Numbered from the stretch's first letter, positions 1 to 11,502 are shown. The stretch is DNA of 30,598 nucleotides from Lactifluus volemus (GCA_022376515.1 WTXI01000398.1:1-30598), one strand, 5' to 3'. Made by a program: numbers and translations. Notes: a model not told the origin generated them from the sequence alone.

Positions 1-29
1 TTGACTGACCGCGACTTATCGGGGGTTAG

Positions 30-718
30 AACGAAATTGATCGATGACGCAAAACGGCCTCAACCACGATACCGCGGTCTCTTGCACGGAACGGCGTCTA
101 TTGTCCGAGAAGAGGGTCTGCGCGGGATCTATCGTGGCTTATTTCCCGTCGTACGTCGAAAATACATCAATCTTTCAAACTCTGAAAAGCGAACGAAAAA
201 AAACTTGATGATATTTAGATGATGCGGCAGGGTGCCAATTCAGCCGTCCGCTTCACGACGTATACCACGCTCAAGCAATTCGTGCAGAGCCGCACGCGCG
301 CGGGACAGACCCTGCCTAGCAGCGTCACCTTTGGCATCGGCGCGATCGCTGGCCTCGTACGGTTACACCACCATGCCGTTCGAGTTGCGTCGTCTCCACA
401 CGAGCTATTCTATATACTGCAGCTCACCCTGAACCCCCTTGCCTGCTAGTGTGATCAAGACGCGCATGCAGTCCCTCGAAGCGCGCGCACAATACCGTAA
501 CTCGCTGCATTGTGCATACCGTATCTTTACAGAGGAGGGCATCCTGCGCTTCTGGACGGGCACGACACCGAGACTGGCACGACTAGTGGTGAGCCCCTTT
601 TTCTACCCTTCCTTCTATGTTATCATCTCGCTGAATGATTGTAACTCAGATGAGTGGGGGGATTGTGTTTACGATCTACGAGAAGGTCATCGTTCTCATT
701 GGGGGGCGAAATATATAG
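30..718 (+). CDS. CTP1: Mitochondrial citrate/tricarboxylate carrier, 5'-partial, frameshifted
   Basis: This is the C-terminal part of a mitochondrial carrier family protein of the citrate transport type, which exchanges citrate across the inner mitochondrial membrane. The window edge cuts the 5' end; an intron tail (branch-like CTGAC, acceptor AG at 28-29) precedes the first visible exon. Exons are 30-150, 219-383, 450-588 and 650-718 (stop TAG). Recognisable parts are TKLIDD, the EEG-x-x-G-x-YRG carrier signature before the first intron, MMRQGANSAVRF after it, the third-repeat PFD-x-IKTRMQ signature split by the 384-449 intron (GA|T), and the C-terminal end SGGIVFTIYEK. Just before that signature, residues equivalent to VTVYTTMP read correctly only if one base is added after 358 and another after 363; as written, the frame is lost. 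The family call is firm. Whether the gene is broken or the sequence has errors is open. Confidence 0.85.
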
Positions 719-2159
719 ATCAGTTACATTAGTCCACTGAGAAGGAAGTTAATATACGCGTGTGACCCATTTGTCTCTGACGATTATACATAGGCACTGC
801 ATGACATGTAATTTCTTCCAGCCGGGTGATGTTTACGGTACATACGTCATTGCTACTCTCCTGGCCCTCCTAAACGATTCCTCAAATCATGGTACACGTG
901 CATTTCAAAAGGTAGTCCGTGTATCCCTCCAGACTGCGGTATAGAAACTTTTGTAGTGGTGGTGGGCGGATTCGAGATTTTCTTCTTAGGACGACCCAGG
1001 GATTCAACAGAACCGCTCGTTTGCCCAAGTTCGAATCTAAAAGTGACGCACGAAAGAGTCAAGGTCTCCTTCCGTCTCGACCACTTTGGCCACCGGGTCG
1101 TGTCCATGAGTCATAACCGGAACTAGTGACGTATGCCCTGTCGCCCCGGATCTCCTGCAGGAATTCGTCCCAGCCCTCTTACCTGTCCTGTTGGAAGGTA
1201 ATTTTAGGAGCAGCGAGCGACCCCAGGATGTGAACATATCGTGTAGTCACCGCGATTCCACGTCACGACCTTTCCAAAAGTCAGGAACCCGGTTTGGCAT
1301 CCCCGTAAGGCGAGCCAAGCAACCCAGAGTTTGAGATAGATAAACGCTCATTGCGACTTTCCTCCTCGCTCCAGATCCTTAGCCGTGATTCTCGTACGTT
1401 TTCTGTACAGGCCGGACGCTGCGTGGACATGCCGTCCGTTGGCGCAGGTTTGGGTCATATGTGCTGATATGATACAGTAACTATCAGGTTTTGCAGTGCC
1501 GACGAGAGTCGATTTGAAGTCATCTGGGCCTGGGTTCGGCATGGCATTCAGTGAAAAGACAGAGTGGTGGCACTCAGCCGAAAAGTCTGACACGACCTCT
1601 TGATTGCTAATCCAAATGACGACAAAAACGTCAATGAAATAATTATAAGGCCGGGGTTGTGAGATCAATCCACACCTTAATGATAAGTCCTGTAAGGACC
1701 CTCAAGAAAGTGCTCACTGGAGATCGACCCACCATTCACACGTCCTGCAGCAACCGGCAACAGAGCGTTCGCTGTCAACCGCTAATCTCACACTGGCAAG
1801 CGCCTGGCACTGAAATGATTGTGAACTTCTCAGGATCGATACAACCTGAGGAACGCACCAAGAGGGATACTATAAAGCACCCCTCCAAGTCCATGCCATT
1901 CCCGCTGCCTGCTAGGTGGCCCTTAAATAGATTTGTTTAGTTACACAGGTACTGTCTGTGGGGTTGAATCTGATTGGCTTTATGCGGACGGCACGTGGTT
2001 GCCTCAAGCGCAACAACATAGACCACACCCCTACGCCCAAAGCTCTCTTATCTGTACTTCAATACACACCCAGATGATCCCAGATTCGTATGCCCAAGTC
2101 TGTCACATACAATATCCTCTTCTGCTAACCAATACTACAGCCGCGCCCAGGTCAGCAAA
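719..2159. other. Intergenic region without a supported gene
   Basis: No open frame here has a recognisable domain or a convincing exon chain. A 106-codon minus-strand frame (1348-1668) starts with TTG and has no family resemblance that I can see, so it is not called. The stretch from about 1900 to 2159 is the likely promoter of the NACHT-WD40 gene; it contains an AT-rich TTAAATA at about 1923 and an ATTGG (inverted CCAAT) at about 1974. Confidence 0.5.
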
Positions 2160-5100
2160 ATGCACCCACCGGCAGGCTCGATTCCGTTCCAAGTGACTGG
2201 TGCGTATCTTTATGACGTGCTCTGATGAGTACTAAATCTCTTTCTCCTACCAGTCATCAGGGCGCACAACGTTCCCCTCCTTGGGAGAAGGACAAGATTC
2301 TATGCTACAGTGACCGACGGGGCTCGAACTTGGACGACACGATCTGTGCGGAGCGTGGGGAATCGTGTGGAATGGAACGAGGATAGCGGCGCTTTGTAGG
2401 CAATCTCGTGGTTCTATTTCCATTCATCACTGAGTCTCCTGCAGTACTGTACAACCACTCTCCCGTTTTACAATATCTCTTTTGCGAAACGGGCTATGCG
2501 GAAAGATATCCTCGTTGGAAAGCAGGAGGTAGCCTGTGAACCGCGACGTGGTTCGTCTTTCTTTTGTAGTTCTTACTCATGCATCTGGCTGAGCATAGTA
2601 CATGTAGAACTTGATATCATTTTTAGCAGTGCTGATGGATGTGCTGGACGTCCAACTGAGTCGGCCACACTCTACCTAACGATCACCATGTCAGCCAAGC
2701 GCGAGCTCGTCTATGGCTGTGGCCGTCAACACCCCAAACCATATGTCAATCGATCCGGGCAGTCCATTCACCGAAGGAGCTGCTGCGCGTGCTACTGTTC
2801 AACCCACCAGTGAAGCCATGCAATCCACAGCAGTTACTCTCCCTTATCCCGAACAGGCGACCTTTCCATCAAGGGCGGTACTCCTTTGGAACCGGTAGCG
2901 GTTAGCCAGATGGATATGTCAAGTACTCTCGATCGCGTTGAAGAAGCTTTAGATACGGTGAAAACGTGGAAGAGCGCTGCTGATGCTATCAAGCGGGTCA
3001 TGGACACCGTCAGTCCAATTCTACAAGTATGCTCAATATCCTTTCTCACTACCTATCTCTGAGCTAATTTCCAACCTTCAGCTGAATCCATACGCCAATT
3101 TAGCATGGACTCTGCTCTCAAAGATCCCCGAGGTGGGTATCCTTGTCTTGTCTGATGATACGGAACATTCATTTTTTCTCCTTTAACCTCGGTGCCACTG
3201 GCAGACTTTGCTACAGCAGTTTCAACGTGACGACAATGTCCGAACACTACTTAAGGCGATAAGAGACGCTTTTGAATTTGCAAAAGAAGCGGACGTTCTA
3301 AGGAATATCCAGCCAGCGTCTACCCAGGCAAAAATCCTTGACGAGATGTTGCAGTGCGTCTCCAAATCTGCCGAATTTATCGAATCCTATGCGCAGGATG
3401 TGCAAGTCGGTATGTTGTCTCGATAGCTCTCCTTGCCCGTCATTTACATGTGATTTTCAGGAAAACGAACTTTGAAGAATATCAGTGGTCAAGTTGACGA
3501 GAAGGTCGAAAGTTATCGTATCACTCTCGTTCAACTACGAGAAAACTTCCTCGCATATGCTGCTGTCACTACCGAGGCTACCGTCCTTCAAATACGGGAC
3601 GACGTGAGAGCACAGTTAACAGAGCAGTCGAACCAAGCATTGGAAACTGGTGCGTAATTATGACAGTCACAATATCGTCGGATCGTCGATCTGACAAGGA
3701 AAGCACAGATCTGTGTGCAATAATCGGAGAAATGCCTTGTATAGGAGGCTGGCGATTTAACGATAGGAAGGGCTGCTACCCAGGCACTCGCAAGGACTTT
3801 TTGGACTACATCGTCGAGTGGGTCGAGAATCCCAAATCTGAACGTGGCCTCATTCTCCTCGGCCAGGCGGGCATGGGAAAGACCTCGATTGCACATCAGG
3901 TCGCACGCCTCTTCGACGAGAAGTGTCTCGGTTCTTATGTCGCTTTTCTGCGGAAAGAACGCTCCAAAGACGAGGCTTATCAGCTCTTTACATCACTTGC
4001 CCGCGATCTCTCCGATCGGTATCCTGCGTTCAAACTCGCTCTCGGACGGGTCGTTATGGGAAATTCGTCTCTTCGCAGTACCCGAGACTATCCCAGACTT
4101 TTTGAATGGCTCCTCCTTAAACCACTCAAGGACCTTCAACTTAGTGGCCCGATTCTCATCGTCATCGACGGATTGGATGAGAGTGGAATTACCGTTGGCA
4201 ATAACGGACTACATACGTTTCTTGCCCAACGTCTCATCGACCTCCCGCCAAACTTCCGCATATTGATCACCTCGAGGCCGGAGAATGGTATCGAACCTGC
4301 ATTCGCCAACGCGAAGTCCATCCGTATCCTTCACATGGATGATGCTCAACTAGCTGTCAATACGGAGCAAGATATTGGCATATTTCTTCGGAATGAACTC
4401 CCCGAGCAAGTGTTTCAAGATTATGGTGACCAATTAGCGAAGGCATCAGAAGGCATGTTTCAGTGGGCCGCTGTTGCATGCGGGTTCATAAATAGCCCTG
4501 CCAATCTCGGCCTCAGCATGAAACGGCGTGCACAGCGACTGTTAGGACACTCTCGAGGTCACAATGGAGAGGGTCTGTTGGACAACTTGTACGAAGAGGT
4601 TCTCAAAGAATACTTCAAATCAGATGAAGCACAGACTCTATTTCGATCCATCATGGGACAGCTTTTTGCTACGATCCAACCTCTCTCAATTGCTTCCTTG
4701 ATTGCCCTACGACGGCATACACCCGTTGATGACCCCGAAGATTCCGATCCGGATCTTGTTCTGGAAATTCTCCCTCACCTCGGCTCGCTGCTGAGTAACG
4801 TCACTTCATGTGATCACACGCGACCCGTTGTTCCTCTCCATACCTCATTCCGCGACTTCTTGACTAAAAAGACGAGCAATGTATTTTACGTGGATCTTGT
4901 CGATGCCCACCACCAGTTGGCACATTCGTGTCTTAGTTTAATGCTCGATAACCTCAAATTCAACATTTGCAAACTCGAGTCCTCATATCTCGCCAACAGC
5001 GACGTCCCAGACCTTGAATTTCGAATTGCCGAACATATTCCACCCTCTCTATCGTATGCCTGTGTCTACTGGGCCGATCATTTAGAACATCTTACTTTTG

Positions 5101-7638
5101 GTCATGATATCTTTTGCAAACTTCGATCGCTCTTTGAGTCAAAGTTTCTGTTTTGGCTGGAGGTGCTTAGCATCAAGAGCAGTGTGCGCCTCGCTTCACC
5201 AGCATTGTCATCTCTGTCGACGTGGTTGCAGCGAGAGGTAAGTATGCCATACCATTAAAGATGACATTTTGTCTAAAATTGCAATAGCGTTCGCAAGGCA
5301 AAGCGAAACATTTGTTGGCATTAGTGAATGACGCATCCGCGTTTGTGCGGTATTTCGGAATGGCCATAGCAAGGAGCGCTCCGCATATCTATATATCTGC
5401 CCTCCCTTTTGCACCAACCTCTTCCCACGTCCTCAATCAGTATTGCCACCAGTTTCCTCACACATTGACCTTGGAACACGGGCGACTGTCTCATTGGCCA
5501 GCATTGGAAATGAGGATTTATGTAGGTCAAGGGCCGGTCCTTTCTATTGCGTTTTCGCCGGACGGACAGCGCATTGCATCTTCCTCGAGCGATGGCACGG
5601 CTTGCGTATGGGATGCCACAACGGGAGAGATCGCAGCGGGCCCGTTTGATGATAGATGCGGTTTCGCCATTGCGTTCTCGCAGGACGGGCAGCACATCAC
5701 GTCAGTCTCGGATGATCGGGGGTTACTATGTGGGATGCTGCAACAGGACAAGCCGTAGCGGGCCCGTTTGCTGGACTCAGCGACCCGGTTGTATTCTCGC
5801 CAGATGGGCAGCGCATCGCATCGACCTCGTCCATTGGCACGGTTCGCGTGGTAAATGTCGCAACAGGAGAGGTCGTAGCGCCGTTTACTGGACACAACTT
5901 ATTCGTCACCCATGCTGTGTTCTCTCCGGACGGGCAGCGCATTGCATTGGCCTCGCGTGAGAACACGATTCACGTCTGTGATGCTGCCACAGGACAACTC
6001 GTAGCGGGTCCATTTACTGGATATACGCATCGGCTCATGTCTATTGCGTTCTCGCAGGATGGGCAGCGCATCAAAGCGGTCTCGTATGATGGCACCATTC
6101 ACGTGTGGGACGCCACAACGGGAGAGTCTGTAGCGGTCCCGTTTATTGGAGAAAGCGATTTCTACATGGTTGCATTCTCGCCGGACGCGCAGCGCATTGG
6201 ATCGGTCGAGATGAATCACATGATTTGCGTGTCGGATGCCGCAACAGCACAGCTCATAGCAGGCCCGTTTAGTGGGCACTATGTCACATCTATTGTATTT
6301 TCGCCGAACGGTCAGCGCATCGCATCGGCCTCATACGATGGGACAGTTTGCGTGTGGGATGCCGCAACAAGCCGTGTCGTAGGGGACCCGGTTACTGGAC
6401 ATAGCTCTCTGGTCACAGTTGCGTTCTCGCCGGATGGGCAGCGCCTCGCATCGGCCTCGGACGATAGGATGATTCGCGTGTGGGACACCGCCACAGGACA
6501 GGCTGTAGGGGGCCCGTTTACGTATACCGGACGCGACGATTGGCCCGGAATTATTGCCTTCTCGCCGGATGGGCAGTGCATCACATCGGTCTCGGGGAAT
6601 GGGATGATTCGCGTGCTGGATGCCGCAACAGGACAGGTCATAGCGGGCCCGTTTACCGGTCACCCCTTTGGGGTGGAATATGTGACATCTGTTGCATTCT
6701 CGCCAGACGGGCGGCACATTGCATTTGCCTCCATCAACGACACGTTTTGCGTGTCGGATGCCACGACAGGACAGGTCGTCGCCGGCCCAAATAATGGAGC
6801 TGCTTGGGCCCAATCCATTGTATTCTCGCCGGATGGACAGCGCATCATCTGGACACCATCATATCCCACGATTTGCGTCCGGGAAGCCGCAACAGGACAG
6901 GTCGTAGTGGGCCCATTTACTGAACACGAGGACGTCCGAGCTGTCGCGTTCTCGCCGGACGGGCAACGGATCGCATCGGCCTCATATGATCGCACGATTC
7001 GCGTTTGGGATGCCACCACAGGACAGGTCATAGCGGGCCCGTTTACTGGAGACTTCACTTTGGCCAAATCAATTGCGTTCTCGCCAAATGGACAGCGCAT
7101 CACATTGGTCTCGTGCGATGGGATGATTCGCGTGTGGGATGCTGCAACAGGACAGGTCGTAGCGGGCCCGTTTACCGGACTCCCCTTTGAGGTGACAGCT
7201 GTTGCATTCTCACCGGACGGGAGGCACATTGCATTGGCCTCATCCGATGGCACGATTCGCGTTTCAGATACCGCGGCTGCTGAGGTTATAGCGGACCCGT
7301 TTGCTGGAGTCAGTGATTGGATCACATCTGTCGCATTCTCACCCAGCGGGCTGCATAATGTCTCAGCCCCTGGAGACAGCGCAATTCATGCGGAGAAGGT
7401 CGTCACAGAAGATATTGAGGATATCTATTCTTCCGGTCAATCCCTGATCAATAGTGACGGTTGGGTATGTAGAGAACAGAAAGAACTTATCTTGTGGATC
7501 CCCCAGCTTCACAGGTCTGGTCTTCATACACCTAGCACTGTCTGGGTTACGGGCAACCATGAGACCAAGCTTGATCTCTCGAAGTTTGTACACGGATCAA
7601 ATTGGGCTACAGTATATGATCAAAATTCATCTAAATAA
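2160..7638 (+). CDS. C2-like / NACHT / WD40-repeat NLR-like (STAND) protein, probably frameshifted
   Basis: This is a large fungal STAND protein. NACHT-WD40 proteins are signal-transducing NTPases, and several act in non-self recognition or heterokaryon incompatibility. The start ATG at 2160 follows CAAA; intron 2200-2253 (GTGCGT..CAG) leads into a C2-like segment (VIRAHNVPLL, then RFYATVTDG, then WNED). Exons between about 2390 and 2700 are uncertain. From 2713 the chain is consistent in phase, with introns 2810-2856, 3027-3081, 3133-3204, 3410-3460, 3650-3708 and 5238-5287. Walker A is GQAGMGKT at 3861-3884; Walker B is LIVIDGLDES at 4155-4184. About 15 WD40 repeats fill 5520-7370, followed by a conserved-looking tail ending at TAA 7636-7638. 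Two reading-frame problems were seen: one near 5718-5730 inside WD repeat 2 (apparent loss of one base) and a less certain one near 2691-2712. It could be a pseudogene or an intact gene with sequence errors. The family call is firm. Confidence 0.85.
5520..7372 (+). repeat. Tandem WD40 coding repeats (14 clear, one degenerate)
   Basis: A unit of roughly 42-46 codons recurs, each holding AFSPDGQRIAS-type and VWDAATGQ-type blocks followed by GPF. I count 14 clear units and one worn unit before the C-terminal tail, enough for two seven-bladed propellers. Several units have lost the Trp-Asp dipeptide (VVN, VCD, VSD, VLD, VRE in place of VWD), so the array is a mix of intact and decaying blades. 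At the DNA level the blocks CTCGCCGGA(T/C)GGGCAGCGCAT and GCAACAGGACAGGTC recur almost unchanged. Confidence 0.9.
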
Positions 7639-8317
7639 TTTAGAATCGGCTTTATCTTATGGTTTATTTAGACAAAATTATACTGTTCTTGTCTGGCCAT
7701 CACCTTATTTTGTTTGAACCAGAATAGACAGTGAGCTGGAGGACCAATTACCACTGTATTTCCGATTTCTCACTGGATCTTTTTATTGCACTGCGTGATA
7801 AAAAGAACATCTACTGGCACTGGACAGGGATCGCGTTAGCCCGGGCCTCACGGCCCGACTCGAACAAACATCCAGTGCTCCTCACGATCGCACCAAGCTC
7901 AATGTGTCCGTCTTTCCCTCCACCCCATTCACTCAGACATGTGTGGATTTTGATCACTAGATGTCAATAAAAGGGCAAGCCACAAGTATAGAAATTGCCG
8001 AAAAAAGCTACTAGGCGCCGCATTGCGATTGGATACCCGTTGCTCGAGATCGGCGCTCAGGCTACAGGCATTATCATATCCACCTCCGCACGCGCACACG
8101 CTAGGAGGAATGGCGCAGGGACTCTAAAACCTGAATGAAAAATCGTATGACATGAAGTTGGCTCTGTGCTATTGTAAATAAGCGTCGTCAGGGTACTTCG
8201 CTCGTTAGAGGAACTACGGCCCTGAGAAGAACCACTTTCGCTCTTCCTTGGTTTCAGTCGTGGCGGTGTTGTGATCGGTGAAGCTTGCTGTGAAGTGGTC
8301 TACGCGGTCCGAGTTGG

Positions 8318-8427
8318 TTCGGGATTGTTCCACGCCCGGCCCGCGCCTAGGTCATATGATTAGTACGGGGCTGAGTCAGAAACGCGTCACCGCCCGACGT
8401 TCACCAAGGTTCCACCATGTTCTCGAG
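8318..8427 (+). promoter_or_regulatory. Heat-shock-element-like sequences upstream of BAG gene 1
   Basis: At 8318-8330 the pattern TTC-nn-GAT-nn-TTC matches 8 of 9 core bases of a three-unit heat shock element. At 8400-8427 three TTC units (8400, 8410, 8420) lie exactly 10 bases apart with near-match GAA units between or after them (CAA at 8405, GAG at 8425). Such phased TTC/GAA arrays are bound by the trimeric factor Hsf1. The elements lie 130-240 bases before the start codon. They are imperfect, so function is inferred. Confidence 0.4.
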
Positions 8428-8459
8428 GACGCGTACGCGTACGCGTATGCCCGACGCGT
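8382..8459 (+). promoter_or_regulatory. Cluster of five ACGCGT (MCB-like) sites
   Basis: ACGCGT occurs at 8382-8387, 8429-8434, 8435-8440, 8441-8446 and 8454-8459, three of them directly abutting. In yeasts this hexamer (MluI cell-cycle box) binds the MBF complex, and clusters of it mark G1/S genes. The cluster lies 100-180 bases before the BAG gene start. It could also be just a short (ACGCGT)n repeat. Confidence 0.45.
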
Positions 8460-8559
8460 ATGCGCTGACAGAGCGTTCAGTCATTCCCTTTAAATGGCCC
8501 TCTTTTTTTCCTGTTAATCCACAGTCACTTCCTTAACATTGACCAGTCCCTCTCATAAC

Positions 8560-10649
8560 ATGTCTCTCTACAACACTTTGCCAATGTCTTCGTCGTACTC
8601 TCCTAGGCGTTCTTATCGACCTACCTCCTTCCATCTTGATGACGACTATTTTCCTGCCTTCAGTCTCGGGGAACTTGGTCACCCTTCCTTCCCTTCCAGC
8701 TTCCGTCAGCGCATAGACCCCGAGACGCGATACCGCCGCGCACTTTACGAGTTACAAGATGCAGAACAGGATTTTGAGGCCCATATAGCCTTGGAACGTG
8801 CTCATCAGGTCGCTATTCTCCGCCAACGTGCTGCTGAAGCTGCGCGTCGCGAGCATGCTTTGGCTTTACGTGCCGAATTTGAACATGCCCGTACCTTGCA
8901 GGCGCAACTTGATGAGTACGAGCAACGTGAGGCCGCTCTTCAAGCACTTGACCAAGCACCCTCCCGGCAGCGTGCCATCCTGCGTAGTCTTGTAGATGGA
9001 AATTTTGGGAGAGATTCTGCTCTCAACCACTGCTCCGTTGAAAGGCGACGTAATCATTGTCGTCGGCCCAAGCCTGCTCTCGCACGTGATGACACCGAGT
9101 CCTCAACTGTTCAGGAGATTTTCAAGCTATTAGCCGGAATTCAAACAAGACCTCAACCTCCTGCCTCGCCCCCTATGTCCACGCCCCCTCCTGCTCCTTC
9201 CCAGCAACAACCCGCTGCAGATCCCCAACCGGCCTCAAAGCCTAACGACGCACGGGTCTCTTTCAAAGACATTATGGAATTCCTTCACGGTATAGCGGCT
9301 CAGCCCGGCGATGCTGCGAACGAACACAAACCTACTCATACGGTACGCCTTTCCATCCGAGATATTAATACCCAGTCATCTGATCGATATTCATAGCCGG
9401 CTCCCGTGTCTCAATCCGAGGCCAGTCCTGCAGAGGGGAAAGCAAAGGGCAAAGCTAAGGCTGAGCCTGTAGCTGAGCCCAGTTTTTTTCAAACTCTGCT
9501 CCATGAAAGCATGCAGGGTGGATTTGCTCAAGAACTACGTGACATGGAGCGCGCAATTCTGCTCAGCCTGCAGGACCGCAACTCTGCAGATGAAAAGAAG
9601 GCTCACACTTCCAAAGCCCGCAGCTCTAGTCCCGGTGCATCCTCTTCGAAGGTACGTCCTTTCTGTTTCACGCACAGGGATTAACTAACTTTAATATGCA
9701 GGTGAAGGTCGAAGAGACTCCCAACTTTACATCTCGCGCTGCGGCATCTCCCAACCACAACGCTATATCGACCCCTGCAAATTCTACGCCCAGTCCTACG
9801 TTCTCTCCCCTGACCACTGTCCGTTCTGTTCGCACCCAATTTTATGCGATCGATGCCGCATTCAAGTTCCCCACTGTTCTCGACTTTGATCAATCCGAGC
9901 TTGCGGTCACCCCAAACAACGCACCGGTGCGCGCCTACGAACAGGCGCTGAATGACTTCCTCAAACAACTCGACGCGATAGAGAGTGATGGCGATGAGGA
10001 AGTACGCAATGTCCGGAGAGAAGTCGTCAGGGAGGTAGAGAAAGCGCTTGAAAACGTGGAGCGGAGGATCAGAGAGCAAGCCCCGACGCCTGAAGTTTCG
10101 AAAGAAGAAGTGAAGGGGTATGATGTGGAGCGCGAAGGTCCCAAGGATCCGATTACTCGCGATGTACCTCTGAGTAACGTTGCTTCTGTCACCGAAGATG
10201 TCAAGGTCTCCGATCCCGAGCCTACTACGGCAGCTTCTCCAATCGATGCCGACGTCGATCTCGCCATCTCTGGGGAATACGTCTCGACCGCCGCTGTAGT
10301 TTCTTCTCCGAAAGCTGTTACTTCGGAGCTTGCTGATGCCAGTCCTACGCCACCTGTGAGTGAGAAGGCCGCGGATTTCGACGCCGACGAAGGTGCTGCT
10401 CTTTCCTCCGAGGACAGTTCGGACTCTGTTGGAACCATTACCGCCACCACCGCAGCAACTGCATTGCCCAGCAGCGATGAGACCTTCCTTGCGTCTATGT
10501 CGCATGATCAGTTCACGTTTCCACCTAAGCCTGCGTCAAGGTCTGGCACGACCTCTGCCCCCGCACAACAGGATGATGTCGTACTTGTGGACGGCTCTGA
10601 CGATGGGGAATCTGTGAAGGGCGGGGAGGATGGTTGGTCTAAGGTTTGA
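8560..10649 (+). CDS. BAG-domain protein 1 (putative Hsp70 co-chaperone) with acidic W-x-x-V tail
   Basis: Exons are 8560-9342, 9397-9651 and 9702-10649, giving 661 residues; both introns are phase 0 (GTACGC..TAG; GTACGT..CAG with a CTAAC branch site). The ATG at 8560 is chosen because the N-terminus then matches the paralogue at 19674. The N-terminal part has a DPETRYRRAL motif followed by a charged, Ala/Arg/Glu-rich coiled-coil-like helix (about residues 57-145). Residues of about 385-470 form the BAG-like helical region (RAYEQALNDFLKQLDAIES, DGDEEVR, then a long E/R helix). BAG domains bind the Hsp70 ATPase domain and promote nucleotide exchange. The rest is Ser/Pro/Thr/Glu-rich and probably disordered. 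The last residues are EDGWSKV, an acidic tail with W-x-x-V. The domain is assigned by eye, and the promoter has heat-shock-like elements. Confidence 0.8.
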
Positions 10650-11502
10650 TGGCTAGAGAAATATCGTGACGTTGGTGCGGCGTGTCCTCGTTTACGTTTG
10701 ATAAAGATGGTCTTGCTATAGTTGCCCTGCTCCGTAATCGTGTCTATCTGTGTCCCTTGATATTATTTTTGTACATATAGTCCCAGCACATGTAGTGCAA
10801 TTGGTCCTAATCAAGATATAAATTTCCAACATGTTCGCGCAATGCTCATGGTCCTTAGTTTGGGAGATGGGAATTGAGTACCTAAGCCTCACGTGGTGCA
10901 AAGCTCAATTTCCCTGAGTCCCTCGACCACACCCAGGTAACTTCGTACTGGTCCTAACGACTACTGCACTCGTGGTGCTCATCCTGCTCTTGGGAGGGAA
11001 TCCAAGGATCGCCGGCGTTGAGACATTGTCTTTTCACCGGCTGAGCAGCTTTAAAGAGCACCACGCGTGCGTACCTGAACTACTAGGGTGATATCCGTGT
11101 TAAGAGTCAAAGGTCTTACTAATCTCAGCCGTTGGAGATATGTGATGTGGCACGTGGCACGGTTGTATGATGGACGACAGGCTCGAGAGACAACAAGCGG
11201 TGTTAGGCGCACATCGTTTCTTGCACGCGACTTTCTCTTGGCTCAATCGATGCTGTCGATATCGGCTTAAAGTGGATACCATGTCATGCACCTTTGATTA
11301 CTCAGGATCGGCGAACTTGATTACACCACTGGATGAGAACATCCCATGACCCACTTGACTCCGATAGACTGCCGCAACCAACGCAAGCCCTCCCCCTATG
11401 TTGGCGGCACGGCTTATAGCAGCTTGACGATGCAATATGTTTAAATAGGAGCGTTCATGTCCTCTTATCCCTATCCCCACATCTCTACTGTACTTCTACA
11501 CG
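10650..11502. other. Intergenic region, no supported gene
   Basis: Only short frames without domain resemblance occur here. A TTTAAAT sequence at about 11440 is a possible TATA element for the aldo-keto reductase gene that starts at 11503. Confidence 0.5.

Larger units (their letters stand above)
7639..8559. other. Intergenic: 3' region of the NACHT gene and promoter of the first BAG gene
   Basis: No gene is supported here. An AATAAA-like CAATAAAAG lies at about 7964, some 325 bases after the NACHT-WD40 stop. A GC-rich hairpin-like sequence (CGGGCCTCACGGCCCG) is at about 7841-7856. The second half contains the heat-shock-like and ACGCGT elements listed separately, and a TTTAAAT at about 8489 that may serve as a TATA element for the gene starting at 8560. 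Confidence 0.5.

Noticed and set aside
1348..1668. 106-codon minus-strand frame in the first intergenic region
   Set aside because: It starts with TTG, shows no domain-like pattern and has no supporting exon structure.
2709..2762. GTCTAT..GGGCAG as an intron near the C2 end of the NACHT gene
   Set aside because: It keeps the frame that meets the stop at 2811 and does not connect to the downstream NACHT frame.
5701..5757. GTCAGT..CCGTAG as an intron that would bypass the WD repeat 2 frameshift
   Set aside because: The phases do not match: the join leads into a wrong frame, so it does not explain the break.
6660..7325. Minus-strand frames of up to 221 codons across the WD40 region
   Set aside because: They repeat with the WD40 period and translate to a periodic CPSGEN-type pattern, a shadow of the sense repeats.
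7825..7880. GC-rich hairpin with a GTTCGAGTC-like sequence on the minus strand, resembling a tRNA T-arm
   Set aside because: No acceptor stem, anticodon arm or D-arm could be found at the right distances.
9681..10505. Long minus-strand open frame (274 codons) opposite the first BAG gene
   Set aside because: It is antisense to a well-supported exon, has a low-complexity Arg/Gly-rich translation and no start or splice context; it reflects the codon bias of the sense strand.
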